From: Patescibacteria group bacterium
GTDB lineage: Bacteria; Patescibacteriota; Minisyncoccia; Minisyncoccales; UBA5738
Direction of reading: 5' to 3'
Assembly (NCBI GenBank): GCA_022710775.1
Contig: JAKLGH010000002.1
Location: 140,707-184,056, forward strand
Length of the DNA: 43,350 nucleotides
A program made the position numbers and the translations under genes. This document shows, in pieces, positions 7,807 to 14,345 of the stretch (positions within the stretch are counted from its first letter, which is position 1; each line of letters begins with the position of its first letter). A model generated the notes under the pieces. The model was not told the origin of the DNA. It saw only the letters and a program-made list of their open reading frames with translations, and did no database searches.

Positions 7807-8901
7807 ATGCAACAAGAAGAAGGCAAAGAAAATAAAATAAATGAAATTTATAATACCGGGTTTGTCGGTAAAGAATTAGAAAATTTAGCTGATAGCGCCA
7901 GCTCTTTTGTATCGCAAATAAAAATTCCTCACTCTTTAATTGATAGCTTAAATACGGCTAACGCCATTTCTCAAAGCTTAAGCGTGGCAATGCCTGACCC
8001 AAAATTATTCGAGAGCTATAATGGGGCCTTGGCACTTCAAAAAACCGCTTTAGAAAATTTTAGCTGTATTAATAAGGAATTAGAACCAATTAATGGTGCA
8101 TTTGCTAACATAATTGCGTCAGCAAGTGTTCCGATTGCGGAAATCGGTTTAGTTACTGCAAATGCAAATAGACTTTTAGACTTCGGTACTATCAGCGAAG
8201 ATAATTTTCTAGCTCTAGGGAAGGTGTCAAATTTGTGCTTAGATGCAATTAAAACGCAGCAAGAATCGTTAATTTTCGGATTACAGCAGATAAATGATTT
8301 TGCCAAAGTAACAGGAGGCACAGTTAGTAGCTTAACTTTACCTTTCCAGACAGTGAACAGTGGGATAGATCAGATTATGAGATCTGTCGATGGCTTCCCT
8401 GCAAATGTCTTGCCAGATTTTCAGGTTATAAGGCGGGAGACCTCCGTATCGGAAGAAGATTATCAGAGTTTGCTAGATCAACAATTAGAGGAAATAGATC
8501 CATCGCTGGCTAAATGTCGCCATGGATGTTGGAGTACTTTTGAAGCAAAAAAAGATGATTATATTGGGCAAGCGACCAGTTCTATGAGAAGATTGGTTGA
8601 TAAGTTTTTAAATATCGTTGCGCCTATTGAAGAGGTTAAAAAATCTTCTTATTATCAGGAAGCTGTAAAAAGTGGGGCTTCGGAAAAATCGACAAAGCGA
8701 AGAGCCAGAATATATTACGCGGTAAATTATGATTGCAAAAGAACAGAACATTTGCAGAGATTAACTAAAGGTTTTTTAGAAATTTACGATAATTTGAGCG
8801 CTTGGGATCATAATCCGACTAACGACGATCAATTTGTGCATGGCACATTTATGACAATAGAAGGTCTATTGCTTTCGATATTGTCTGAAATAAAAAAATG
8901 A
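7807..8901 (+). CDS. Protein with C-terminal pPIWI-associated-nuclease-like domain
   Basis: 364 aa. The first about 210 residues are helical, polar and unrecognised (rich in Ala/Ser/Asn). The C-terminal part, EEIDPSLAKCRHGCWSTF to QATSSMRRLVDKFLNIVAP, then the YDNLSAWDH and FVHGTFMTIEGLLLSIL segments, resembles the helical domain annotated as predicted pPIWI-associating nuclease (a HEPN-like fold). It overlaps the dpnI start by 4 nt (ATGA), implying translational coupling. The role may be an abortive effector or a partner of the upstream ATPase; this is inference. The domain name is recalled from family motifs, not searched. Confidence 0.55.
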   Translation: MQQEEGKENKINEIYNTGFVGKELENLADSASSFVSQIKIPHSLIDSLNTANAISQSLSVAMPDPKLFESYNGALALQKTALENFSCINKELEPINGAFANIIASASVPIAEIGLVTANANRLLDFGTISEDNFLALGKVSNLCLDAIKTQQESLIFGLQQINDFAKVTGGTVSSLTLPFQTVNSGIDQIMRSVDGFPANVLPDFQVIRRETSVSEEDYQSLLDQQLEEIDPSLAKCRHGCWSTFEAKKDDYIGQATSSMRRLVDKFLNIVAPIEEVKKSSYYQEAVKSGASEKSTKRRARIYYAVNYDCKRTEHLQRLTKGFLEIYDNLSAWDHNPTNDDQFVHGTFMTIEGLLLSILSEIKK

Positions 8902-9668
8902 TATTATCATTTGATAAGCAATTATCGGAAAAATACCATAGCCAATCGCAAAAAATTAGAGTTTTAACCGAAGGATGGGTTGATACTCAAATATTTTGTC
9001 CTAACTGCGGCCAAATAAAAATTGATAGGTTCAATAATAATAAACCTGTTGCGGATTTTTATTGCTCTAATTGCAAGGAGGAATACGAGTTAAAAAGTAA
9101 GAAGGATTCTATCGGCTCAAAAATTGTTGATGGTGCGTATCGCACAATGATTGAGCGTTTGTCGGAAAGCAACAATCCGAATTTTTTCTTGTTGAATTAT
9201 GATCTTGATAAATTTGAGGTAATTAATTTTTTAGTGGTTCCAAAGCATTTTTTTGTGCCGAGTATCATCGAAAAAAGAAAGCCACTTTCTGAAACCGCGC
9301 GGCGGGCTGGTTGGGTCGGTTGCAATATCTTGTTGCAAAATATTCCTCAATCGGGAAAGATATTTTTCATTAAGAATCGGGAGATTGAACCAAAGGAAAA
9401 AGTTATTTCTGAATGGAAAAAAACACTTTTCCTGCGGCAAGAGAAGGAAATTAATGCGAAAGGGTGGCTTTTGGACATAATGAACTGCGTTGAACGATAT
9501 AGAGGTAAAGAATTTTTATTGAATGATGTTTATACTTTTGAAAACGAATTAAGCATAAAACATCCAGATAACAAACATATAAAGGATAAAATCCGTCAGC
9601 AGTTGCAAGTTCTAAGAGATAACGGTTATCTCGAATTTGTCGAGAGGGGAAAATACCGCCTTCTATAA
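8898..9668 (+). CDS. dpnC: DpnI homologue: methyl-directed (Gm6ATC) type IIM restriction endonuclease
   Basis: 256 aa against 254 for pneumococcal DpnI, co-linear end to end. Zinc-site cysteines are C34, C37, C56 and C59. The PD-(D/E)XK catalytic residues are D53, E64 and K66 in VADF...YELKSKK. NPNFF and ARRAGWVGCNI follow, then the C-terminal winged helix with HIKDKIRQQLQVLRDNGYLEF. DpnI cuts GATC only when adenine is N6-methylated, so it attacks Dam-methylated invading DNA. No Dam-type methylase is seen in the window, consistent with a host that leaves GATC unmethylated. The start codon overlaps the upstream stop. One of the firmest calls here. Confidence 0.96.
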   Translation: MILSFDKQLSEKYHSQSQKIRVLTEGWVDTQIFCPNCGQIKIDRFNNNKPVADFYCSNCKEEYELKSKKDSIGSKIVDGAYRTMIERLSESNNPNFFLLNYDLDKFEVINFLVVPKHFFVPSIIEKRKPLSETARRAGWVGCNILLQNIPQSGKIFFIKNREIEPKEKVISEWKKTLFLRQEKEINAKGWLLDIMNCVERYRGKEFLLNDVYTFENELSIKHPDNKHIKDKIRQQLQVLRDNGYLEFVERGKYRLL

Positions 9669-9672
9669 ATCT

Positions 9673-9864
9673 ATGGAAATTACAATTATGCCTTTTTTGG
9701 CAAAGCTGTTTTTAAGAATTAATCCATCCAAGAAAGTTTTGATAATGTGCCGCGGTTATAGTGAAGATTTTGATAATTTTACAGAATTGGTTTGGGAGGA
9801 TGATAAATATTTGGATTTTTTCGATAAAAATTCATACCCGCAATTCCAAGTTTGGATTTTGTAA
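9673..9864 (+). CDS. Small hypothetical protein (63 aa)
   Basis: ATG 4 nt after the dpnI stop. Sequence begins MEITIMPFLAKLFLRINPSK, then a Phe/Trp/Asp-rich stretch (YSEDFDNFTELVWEDDKYLDF). No motif recognised. Position and spacing suggest it belongs to the dpnI operon, but its length and lack of family make it uncertain. Confidence 0.4.
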   Translation: MEITIMPFLAKLFLRINPSKKVLIMCRGYSEDFDNFTELVWEDDKYLDFFDKNSYPQFQVWIL

Positions 9865-9880
9865 TTTTTTAAGTGCTATT

Positions 9881-10132
9881 ATGAATATCAAAAATAAGAA
9901 AATCGCTGTTTGGGAAAAAGGCCAAGATACTACTTATGTTAATTGTGAATTTGAAGGGGGTGATATAGGACTTTTGGATGAAGGTAAAAGAACTACTGTT
10001 ATTAACAGCAAGGCAAAAACCGCAAACAGGATAGAAAAATCGAAATGGCACGGAACATGGTGGGGAAAAATAGCCATTGGCATAATAATAGGTGTGATAC
10101 TAATACTCATAAAATTTGCCATTCCAGAATGA
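9881..10132 (+). CDS. Small membrane-anchored hypothetical protein (83 aa)
   Basis: ATG at 9881, chosen because upstream residues of the longer frame look random. N-terminal polar region (NIKNKKIAVWEKGQDTTYV), a Gly/Asp segment, then one hydrophobic C-terminal helix (WWGKIAIGIIIGVILILIKF). C-terminally anchored small proteins are frequent in defence operons; no family recognised. Last gene before the palindromic repeats. Confidence 0.55.
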   Translation: MNIKNKKIAVWEKGQDTTYVNCEFEGGDIGLLDEGKRTTVINSKAKTANRIEKSKWHGTWWGKIAIGIIIGVILILIKFAIPE

Positions 10133-10182
10133 CGAGTTTAGAGAATGGATTTTGGCCAAAATTTGAGTATTTTAGCCTTCCC

Positions 10183-10237
10183 AAACTCTGCATTCCTTAG
10201 AATGCAGAGTCAATGCAGACCTAACTCAGACTTTTGA
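10183..10237 (+). repeat. Palindromic repeat R1
   Basis: ACTCTGCATTC-CTTA-GAATGCAGAGT (11-bp stem), followed by a third, partly decayed half-site CAATGCAGAC. Belongs to a family with members at 10428, 22417, 30070, 30140 and 30234, plus a remnant at 31148. Confidence 0.75.
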
Positions 10238-10408
10238 GCGTGAACTTTAGGCAGTATCCGGCCTTTACGACCGGCAGCCGCTAGCCTCGAATAAGGCAGA
10301 AATTTGGCCTTACCACCGGCAAGGCGTTGTTTTGCCAAGGTGCCACCTCTAACCTTGCCTTACCGCCAAAACAACGCCGTAGAATGAGGCTATACCTTTG
10401 ACCTGTCA
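10238..10408. repeat. Nested inverted repeats, no gene
   Basis: GGCGTTGTTTTG and CAAAACAACGCC (about 10324-10378) enclose CCAAGGTGCC...CCTTGCC. Part of this (GCAAGGCGTT-TTTTGCCAAGG) recurs at about 30370-30393 after the helicase gene. No credible coding sequence. Confidence 0.55.
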
Positions 10409-10660
10409 GCTTGGGAATCGGGCTTCTAAAAACTCTGCATTATTCCATATACTCTGCCACCTAAAAGTCTGCATTCTAGAATGCAGACATAATGCAGAGT
10501 AAATGCAGAGTTTTTAGCTGCACAACGCACACCTTCACCCCCCATCTTTTCGGCTAAAATGCGTTGTGCCAAGCCCGATTCCCAAGCCGGCTGCCGGTCT
10601 GCGAGCGCCGGCCCTCGGAGGTACGCCAGAGAGGGCCAAGCGAAGCCTAGTCGGGGGCAT
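10409..10660 (-). repeat. Structured repeat B, full-length multi-arm copy
   Basis: Outer stem GCTTGGGAATCGGGCTT (10409-10425) pairs with 10571-10587. Arm 1 is the R2 palindrome (10428-10515; outer AAAAACTCTGCATT pairs with AATGCAGAGTTTTT, with an inner perfect GTCTGCATTC-TA-GAATGCAGAC). Arm 2 is GCACAACGCA (10520-10529) with TGCGTTGTGC (10560-10569). Beyond the outer stem lies the GC-rich arm shared with copies A, C, D and F. The last 236 bp of the element (10538-10773) form the right inverted repeat. Confidence 0.82.
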
Positions 10661-10773
10661 AAAGTTGCGTCTTTGGCTTGAAAGAGATACAACAAAAACA
10701 CAGAGCAATTTTAGACAGCTTTTAGCTGTTTCCGTCAAGAAAGAAAGTCCGAACTTTTTCGTAGAAGTCGCTC
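10538..10773 (-). repeat. 236-bp inverted repeat, right copy, ending at attR
   Basis: Reverse complement of 5660-5895, identical as far as I can read. It ends at the core CGCTC (10769-10773); beyond it the sequence is chromosomal (CAGCTATAGG). It contains the recombinase tail codons on the minus strand, which integration separated from the rest of the recombinase gene. Confidence 0.88.
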
Positions 10774-10893
10774 CAGCTATAGGCTTAAAAATCGAAACAC
10801 TGGATTAAGCGAAACGGCTTGCTTCTAAATTGAGGCAGGTTTTTTCGGTTAGCAAGAAACGCGTGTTTTAAAAGCAAACCTGCTTCTTTGCTC

Positions 10894-10922
10894 TTGACAA
10901 ATTATTTATTGTATGCTATAAT
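10894..10922 (+). promoter_or_regulatory. Perfect consensus promoter of a putative ncRNA
   Basis: TTGACA at 10894-10899, 17-nt spacer, TATAAT at 10917-10922. Predicted start is near 10929, just before three large hairpins and with no start codon or ribosome-binding site following. Between attR and here (10774-10890) is an inverted repeat around GCAGGTTT...AAACCTGC. Confidence 0.8.
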
Positions 10923-10928
10923 TATTTA

Positions 10929-11135
10929 TTAGAACAATCGTTTGAACTGCGATCCGGTTGAAGTCCTTAAAAATAATTTATTGAAGGACTTCCCGGATCG
11001 CCGTTCAACCCATATTCACGGGTTACTTGACCGGCGATCTAGCGAGCCGTCTGCGCGGCTCCCTAGATTACCGTTCAATATTGATAATGTTAAAAACATA
11101 GCTGTTGAGGTTAAACCTCAACAGCTATGTTTGAC
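10929..11135 (+). ncRNA. Putative ncRNA of three tandem stem-loops
   Basis: Hairpin 1 (10942-11008) has TTGAAC, GCGATCCGG and GAAGTCCTT on the 5' side and their complements on the 3' side, about 24 bp. A small AACCC/GGGTT hairpin follows. Hairpin 2 (11027-11078) has ATCTAG and GAGCCG arms. Hairpin 3 (11094-11132) is a perfect 18-19 bp stem around TTAAA and may terminate transcription, although its T-tract is weak. A second consensus promoter begins at 11131, so this looks like a separate transcript rather than a leader. The frame at 10942-11145 lies across these stems and looks non-coding. Function unknown. Confidence 0.6.
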
Positions 11136-11159
11136 TTATCATTAAAATTGACGTATAAT
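11131..11159 (+). promoter_or_regulatory. Promoter of the orphan gene at 11191
   Basis: TTGACT at 11131-11136, 17-nt spacer, TATAAT at 11154-11159. AAGGAGAGG lies just before the ATG. Confidence 0.75.
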
Positions 11160-11190
11160 AAAAAAGTTATTCAAAGCAAGGAGAGGTTTC

Positions 11191-11826
11191 ATGGATAGCA
11201 TGGATAAGCAAGCGACGGCGCTTGATGAACCTGGTATAGCTTCAATTAAGTTGACGGTTGAGGAAATAAGTATATTGCGCGCTTATTTTCCAAACGGCTT
11301 AGGCATATGCTGGAAGCCCGAATTAAACGAAGTGGTCAGGCAAAAACTTGCGGTCGTTGATTTAGGCCGCAATGAGCCTGTCGTAACGTTTAATTTGTCG
11401 GTCGAAGAAGAAGCTAGCGCGTATAAGCTGTTTCCCGCTTTGTTGAGGATGATAGCTCGCGGTTTGGCCGATAATCAAGTAAAGCTCGCTGACGCGATCG
11501 GGAAATTAATCGCAAAAGAACTTATTGCGGGCGTGATTTATTTTCCTTTTCGGAGTCTGGCGGCCTTGGCTTATTGTTTTGAAGGCCGGGATTGCCCCGA
11601 CGGCTTCCTAACAACCATTGAGCCTCAAGCTAAACAGGCGATGCTGGAAAAAATTGAAGGCATCTTACGAATTGGAGGAAAAGATTGCTTAGCTTGGACG
11701 GATTTCGGATCGGGTACCAATGCCTTAAGGCGCATGGAAGCCTTGAACGCGGTTATGATCTATTTGATCAGCTGCCTGGGCGTTATAGCGGAAAAGTTTG
11801 ATAAATGCCAAGCCATTAAAAGATAG
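11191..11826 (+). CDS. Hypothetical protein (211 aa)
   Basis: ATG preceded by AAGGAGAGG at good spacing; own promoter and own terminator, so a monocistronic unit. Soluble, mixed alpha/beta composition with a few Cys (CWKPEL, YCFEGRDCPDG) and no transmembrane helix or recognised motif. The C-terminal half is helical. No neighbour suggests a role. It is the first of several similar orphan units in 10.9-14.3 kb. I do not recognise the family. Confidence 0.7.
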   Translation: MDSMDKQATALDEPGIASIKLTVEEISILRAYFPNGLGICWKPELNEVVRQKLAVVDLGRNEPVVTFNLSVEEEASAYKLFPALLRMIARGLADNQVKLADAIGKLIAKELIAGVIYFPFRSLAALAYCFEGRDCPDGFLTTIEPQAKQAMLEKIEGILRIGGKDCLAWTDFGSGTNALRRMEALNAVMIYLISCLGVIAEKFDKCQAIKR

Positions 11827-11861
11827 GCCAGCCGGAAAATTTATCGGACAGTAGTTATAGC

Positions 11862-11888
11862 AAGGAGCGGTCAAAACGCTTCTTTTTT
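11862..11888 (+). terminator. Rho-independent terminator
   Basis: AAGGAGCG / CGCTTCTT stem (one G-T pair) with loop GTCAAAA, followed by a run of T. Confidence 0.75.
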
Positions 11889-11908
11889 AATAAGAGCCCC
11901 AATATCTA

Positions 11909-11938
11909 TTGACAAATATAAATATTGTGTGTTATAAT
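11909..11938 (+). promoter_or_regulatory. Promoter of the orphan gene at 11957
   Basis: TTGACA at 11909-11914, 18-nt spacer, TATAAT at 11933-11938. The open frame extends through it, which shows that the coding start must lie downstream. Confidence 0.75.
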
Positions 11939-11956
11939 AATAACAATAAGAAATTG

Positions 11957-12445
11957 ATGGATGTGAAAGCGATGGAAGAGGAAATATTTCCAATTTTACG
12001 CGACGTGGGCGCAGAAAGGCCCACGGCGCGACTGCGCTCGCTTCAGAGCGCAAACAGGGAATGCGGTCCAGACCTCAATATTTGGCAGAGAAGAGCCAGT
12101 GGGGTTTTGGCCAGGTATCTAATTCGCCGCGGACTCATAGTCGCGGCGACCGAGGAGCAGGAAGAGGAAAACGCTGGGATTGTGGCGGCCCAGATTGTTA
12201 GTTGGCTGAATATTCGATTCAGCCATCGCGAAATTGGCCATGCCGCGGTCTGGCTGGCTTGCTCCTGGGAGGAAGGGTTTGACCCGGAGACGACCTGGGA
12301 CCATCTTCTTAGCATCGAAGGGAAGATGGTTCACCTGGCTGAAATCGGGCTCGCGATTTTGCGGGCAATTGATCTGGTCTTCGGACTGGGAATCAGCCAA
12401 TCTTTGGAAAAGACTTATGTGGGGAGAGAACAGGCGATAGCTTGA
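11957..12445 (+). CDS. Hypothetical protein (162 aa)
   Basis: Start placed at ATG 11957 (alternative ATG 11972), because any earlier start would lie in the promoter. Soluble, helical, acidic and Trp-rich (IWQRRASGVLARYL, AAVWLACSWEEGFDP, TTWDHLLSIEGK). No motif recognised. Monocistronic. The stop is followed by an AACAAGGTCTTTTTTT sequence that recurs after the next gene (13386), an odd shared 3' flank that hints at common origin of the two units. Confidence 0.62.
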   Translation: MDVKAMEEEIFPILRDVGAERPTARLRSLQSANRECGPDLNIWQRRASGVLARYLIRRGLIVAATEEQEEENAGIVAAQIVSWLNIRFSHREIGHAAVWLACSWEEGFDPETTWDHLLSIEGKMVHLAEIGLAILRAIDLVFGLGISQSLEKTYVGREQAIA

Positions 12446-12606
12446 TCCTCCCTAAACAAGGTCTTTTTTTCTTTAAAATTTTTGTCTAAAGACAAAATAT
12501 CAGAAAAACCATTTAACAGAGACCGGGACTCTGTAAGTTGTTTTTAGATTAATATTAACCAAAATCTGATTTTTAAAAAGTGTGGGTGCTCTAGGGCTAT
12601 TAGCCC

Positions 12607-12636
12607 TTGACAGAATAGATAAAATTATAGTATAAT
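12607..12636 (+). promoter_or_regulatory. Promoter of the coiled-coil orphan gene
   Basis: TTGACA at 12607-12612, 18-nt spacer, TATAAT at 12631-12636. The gap 12446-12606 also holds a small palindrome, ACAGAG-ACCGGGA-CTCTGT (about 12516-12534), related to the pair at 13425-13483. Confidence 0.75.
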
Positions 12637-12682
12637 AATAACAATTAAAAAATACCGGGAGTTTTCCGGTCAAAGGAATTTG

Positions 12683-13375
12683 GTGAGAACGATGAATTCC
12701 AAGAGGCCCATGAATGACAAGAACGCCATGATTAAGGCGTACAAAGAGAGAAACGGCGAATTGAACAATCAGAATCAGGAGCTTAAGACTACTGTTCGGG
12801 AGCTCAAGGGCACTGTTGCGGCGTTGATCAAACAGCGCGATGAGGCCATAGAGCTGGCAAGGAAAAGAGGAGAAGAGCTTGAAGACCTTCGGGCCAGGGT
12901 GAAGAAACTTGAGCGGCCTAGCCGTGCCGCGGTGCCGGAAGTTTCCGCACCCGAGGGAGCGGTTGCCACGGTGAGGGCAGTTACTCGCCCCACAGCTAGG
13001 AAAGAGAAGGAGTTGCCGCTTGGACAGCGGGTTCAGGCCGCGGTTGCGCATTTCTTGAGAGATTGGGAACTTTCTCCCCGCGAACCGATGAGGGTTGCCT
13101 GGGATGCCGCCTACCACATCAACGGCATTTTAATGAACGAGGGTAATTTTTCCCTCGATGAGATTTTGGCCGCGGTGGACTGGCTCAAGTTTACCTTGGG
13201 GGAGAAGAGGCATTCAGTCGAGGGCACCAGAAAGTATTTGGCAAAGCTGGATGAGACCGAAGAAGGGGACTTACAACGCGCTGCCCAGTGCGAGCTGGCA
13301 TTCCTGAACCTGGTATTTCCGCCAGAACAAGAACAACAGAAGACCAATGACGGAAGGGTTGAGGCGACAGCCTAA
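12683..13375 (+). CDS. Coiled-coil hypothetical protein (about 230 aa)
   Basis: GTG at 12683 has AAAGGAA 5-6 nt upstream; ATG 12692 is an alternative start. Residues about 15-80 form a strongly charged coiled coil (KERNGELNNQNQELKTTVRE and onward, RKRGEELEDLRARVKKLE). A Pro/Ala linker follows, then a helical domain with Trp (HFLRDWELSPREPM, AAVDWLKFTLGEKRH). No family recognised. The coiled coil suggests a dimer or a partner-binding role. Own promoter; 3' flank shared with the previous gene. Confidence 0.65.
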   Translation: MRTMNSKRPMNDKNAMIKAYKERNGELNNQNQELKTTVRELKGTVAALIKQRDEAIELARKRGEELEDLRARVKKLERPSRAAVPEVSAPEGAVATVRAVTRPTARKEKELPLGQRVQAAVAHFLRDWELSPREPMRVAWDAAYHINGILMNEGNFSLDEILAAVDWLKFTLGEKRHSVEGTRKYLAKLDETEEGDLQRAAQCELAFLNLVFPPEQEQQKTNDGRVEATA

Positions 13376-13600
13376 CCCTTCTGAAACAAGGTCTTTTTCT
13401 TTTTGCCAAATTAAGGCCAGCGTTCCCAGAGTCCGGGACTCTGGGAGCTCCCAGAGCGTTCCCAGAGTCCCGGACTCTGGGAATCTTGATAAAGATTAAA
13501 CAAAGCGGCGCTTGTTTGCGAACATTAAAATCATATGTTATTATCTTTTTGCGTCCCTAATTGTTTTATCTTATTTTACTTACTAGCTTATTAGCTTTTT
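13376..13600. repeat. Gene-free stretch with two head-to-head palindromes
   Basis: CCCAGAGTC-CGG-GACTCTGGG at 13425-13445 and TTCCCAGAGTC-CCG-GACTCTGGGAA at 13459-13483, separated by AGCTCCCAGAGCG. The two centres are reverse complements of each other. The rest is AT-rich with no reading frame I can support. Confidence 0.6.
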
Positions 13601-13698
13601 GTGTGCCGAGGTAGCCCTTCGTTGGGCTCAGGACTGCCTTTGCCAGCTTAGCTGGCAGCCCCTCGCACATATGCTCGGGACGAGCATGGTTAACGCGT
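13601..13698 (+). other. tRNA-like three-way structure upstream of tRNA-Thr
   Basis: TGCCGAGGTAGC matches the 5' end of tRNA-Thr at 13731 exactly. The segment closes as GTG-CGAGG with CCTCG-CAC and holds two inner hairpins (AGCCC/GGGCT and TGCCAGC/GCTGGCA). ATGCTCG-GGA-CGAGCAT follows. It lacks an anticodon arm, so it is either a decayed tRNA copy or a structured element mimicking one. Confidence 0.4.
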
Positions 13699-13731
13699 AA
13701 GTTGTAATCCATCTTAGTGAAGATTATTTCT

Positions 13732-13804
13732 GCCGAGGTAGCTCAGTTGGCAGAGCGGCGGTATCGTAAACCGCAGGCCGGAGGTTCGAAGCCTCTCCTC
13801 GGCT
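13732..13804 (+). tRNA. tRNA-Thr(CGT)
   Basis: Acceptor GCCGAGG/CCTCGGC, D arm GCTC...GAGC, anticodon arm GCGGT-ATCGTAA-ACCGC with anticodon CGT, T arm GGAGG-TTCGAAG-CCTCT. Discriminator T, and the sequence continues CCC, so no encoded CCA. Confidence 0.93.
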
Positions 13805-13885
13805 CCCTGTAGTAGAAGTTTGAAAGACCCTGTAAAGCAGGGTTTTTCGTTTCGCTTGGCTTAACGTTCAAACTTCACTACAGGG
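13805..13885 (+). terminator. Terminator nested in a long inverted repeat after tRNA-Thr
   Basis: Outer arms CCCTGTAGT-a-GAAGTTTGAA (13805-13824) and 13867-13885 pair with one bulged A. Inside is ACCCTG-TAAAG-CAGGGT followed by TTTTT (13827-13847), a standard intrinsic terminator. Confidence 0.8.
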
Positions 13886-13897
13886 CGATGCCTTTGA

Positions 13898-13926
13898 TTG
13901 ACTTTTATATTTATTTATGTTATAAT
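13898..13926 (+). promoter_or_regulatory. Promoter of the orphan gene at 13991
   Basis: TTGACT at 13898-13903, 17-nt spacer, TATAAT at 13921-13926. Confidence 0.75.
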
Positions 13927-13990
13927 TCTTTTAAGTACCTTCGCATGTTTATGAAGAGGGGGAATAGGCTTAAAGAAAGATATTGTCTAT

Positions 13991-14320
13991 GTGTTGCCGG
14001 ACGGCAGGGAAATGCATATTGAAAACCCCGGATATCCGGCCGTGTCGGCTCCGTTTAGCCCGATATTCTGGATGGGAAACAGCACCGGCGTTGTGATCGG
14101 TTCGCCCGTTGTGATCCCGGATCCCGAGCGGTTTCCGGGAATCGTAGCGGAAACGGAGGGCGGGCTTTGCCGCCTTTTACCCGAAAGCCAATGGCCGATG
14201 CTTGGCGCTGAAACGCCGCTGGTTCACGGACTGGCGGGCCAAGTGGATTACGGTAAAGATGCCATGAAAGCCTATTTAAACCGGCTTCATGTGCTAGGAG
14301 TAGCGGTAAGGAGGGAATAA
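13991..14320 (+). CDS. Hypothetical protein (109 aa)
   Basis: Frame starts at GTG 13991 with no clear Shine-Dalgarno; a purine-rich GAAGAGGGGG lies 29-38 nt upstream, so the true start may differ (the frame is open back to 13955). Pro/Gly-rich beta-type sequence (LPDGREMHIENPGYPAVSAP, VVIPDPERFPGIV) ending in a helix. No transmembrane segment and no family recognised. Monocistronic, with an upstream promoter and a terminator 26 nt downstream. Confidence 0.6.
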   Translation: MLPDGREMHIENPGYPAVSAPFSPIFWMGNSTGVVIGSPVVIPDPERFPGIVAETEGGLCRLLPESQWPMLGAETPLVHGLAGQVDYGKDAMKAYLNRLHVLGVAVRRE

Positions 14321-14345
14321 TAAAATAATATATTTTTAGAGCAAT

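Larger units (their letters stand above)
4038..10768. mobile_element. Serine-recombinase defence island integrated in tRNA-Gly
   Basis: Core CGCTC occurs at 4038-4042 (left edge, CCCGCTCATAGAG), 10769-10773 (right edge, GTCGCTCCAGC) and, inverted, at 5660-5664, where the reverse complement reads GTCGCTCATAGAG. The internal copy therefore joins the inner flanks of both edges, exactly what attP should look like. The outer flanks joined give CCCGCTCCAG, the expected attB at the tRNA 3' end. The 6.7-kb element carries the recombinase, an inverted recombinase 3' fragment, AAA/RloB-like genes, a pPIWI-nuclease-like gene, a DpnI homologue and palindromic repeats. The boundaries are directly visible; mobility is inferred. 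Confidence 0.8.

Noticed and set aside
9881-9960. Extended frame beginning at 9761 for the small membrane protein
   Set aside because: The first 40 residues overlap the preceding small ORF and look random; the ATG at 9881 starts the sensible sequence.
10409-10660. Structured repeats as integron attC sites (GCGTTGTGC / GCACAACGC ends resemble R-type core sites)
   Set aside because: The core does not fit GTTRRRY well, there is no IntI tyrosine integrase or attI in the window, and cargo modules are multi-gene operons rather than single-gene cassettes. The linked enzymes are serine recombinases.
10942-11145. Open frame of 67 codons
   Set aside because: It is translated straight through three near-perfect hairpins, has an ill-placed start and low-complexity sequence; a structured RNA explains the region better.
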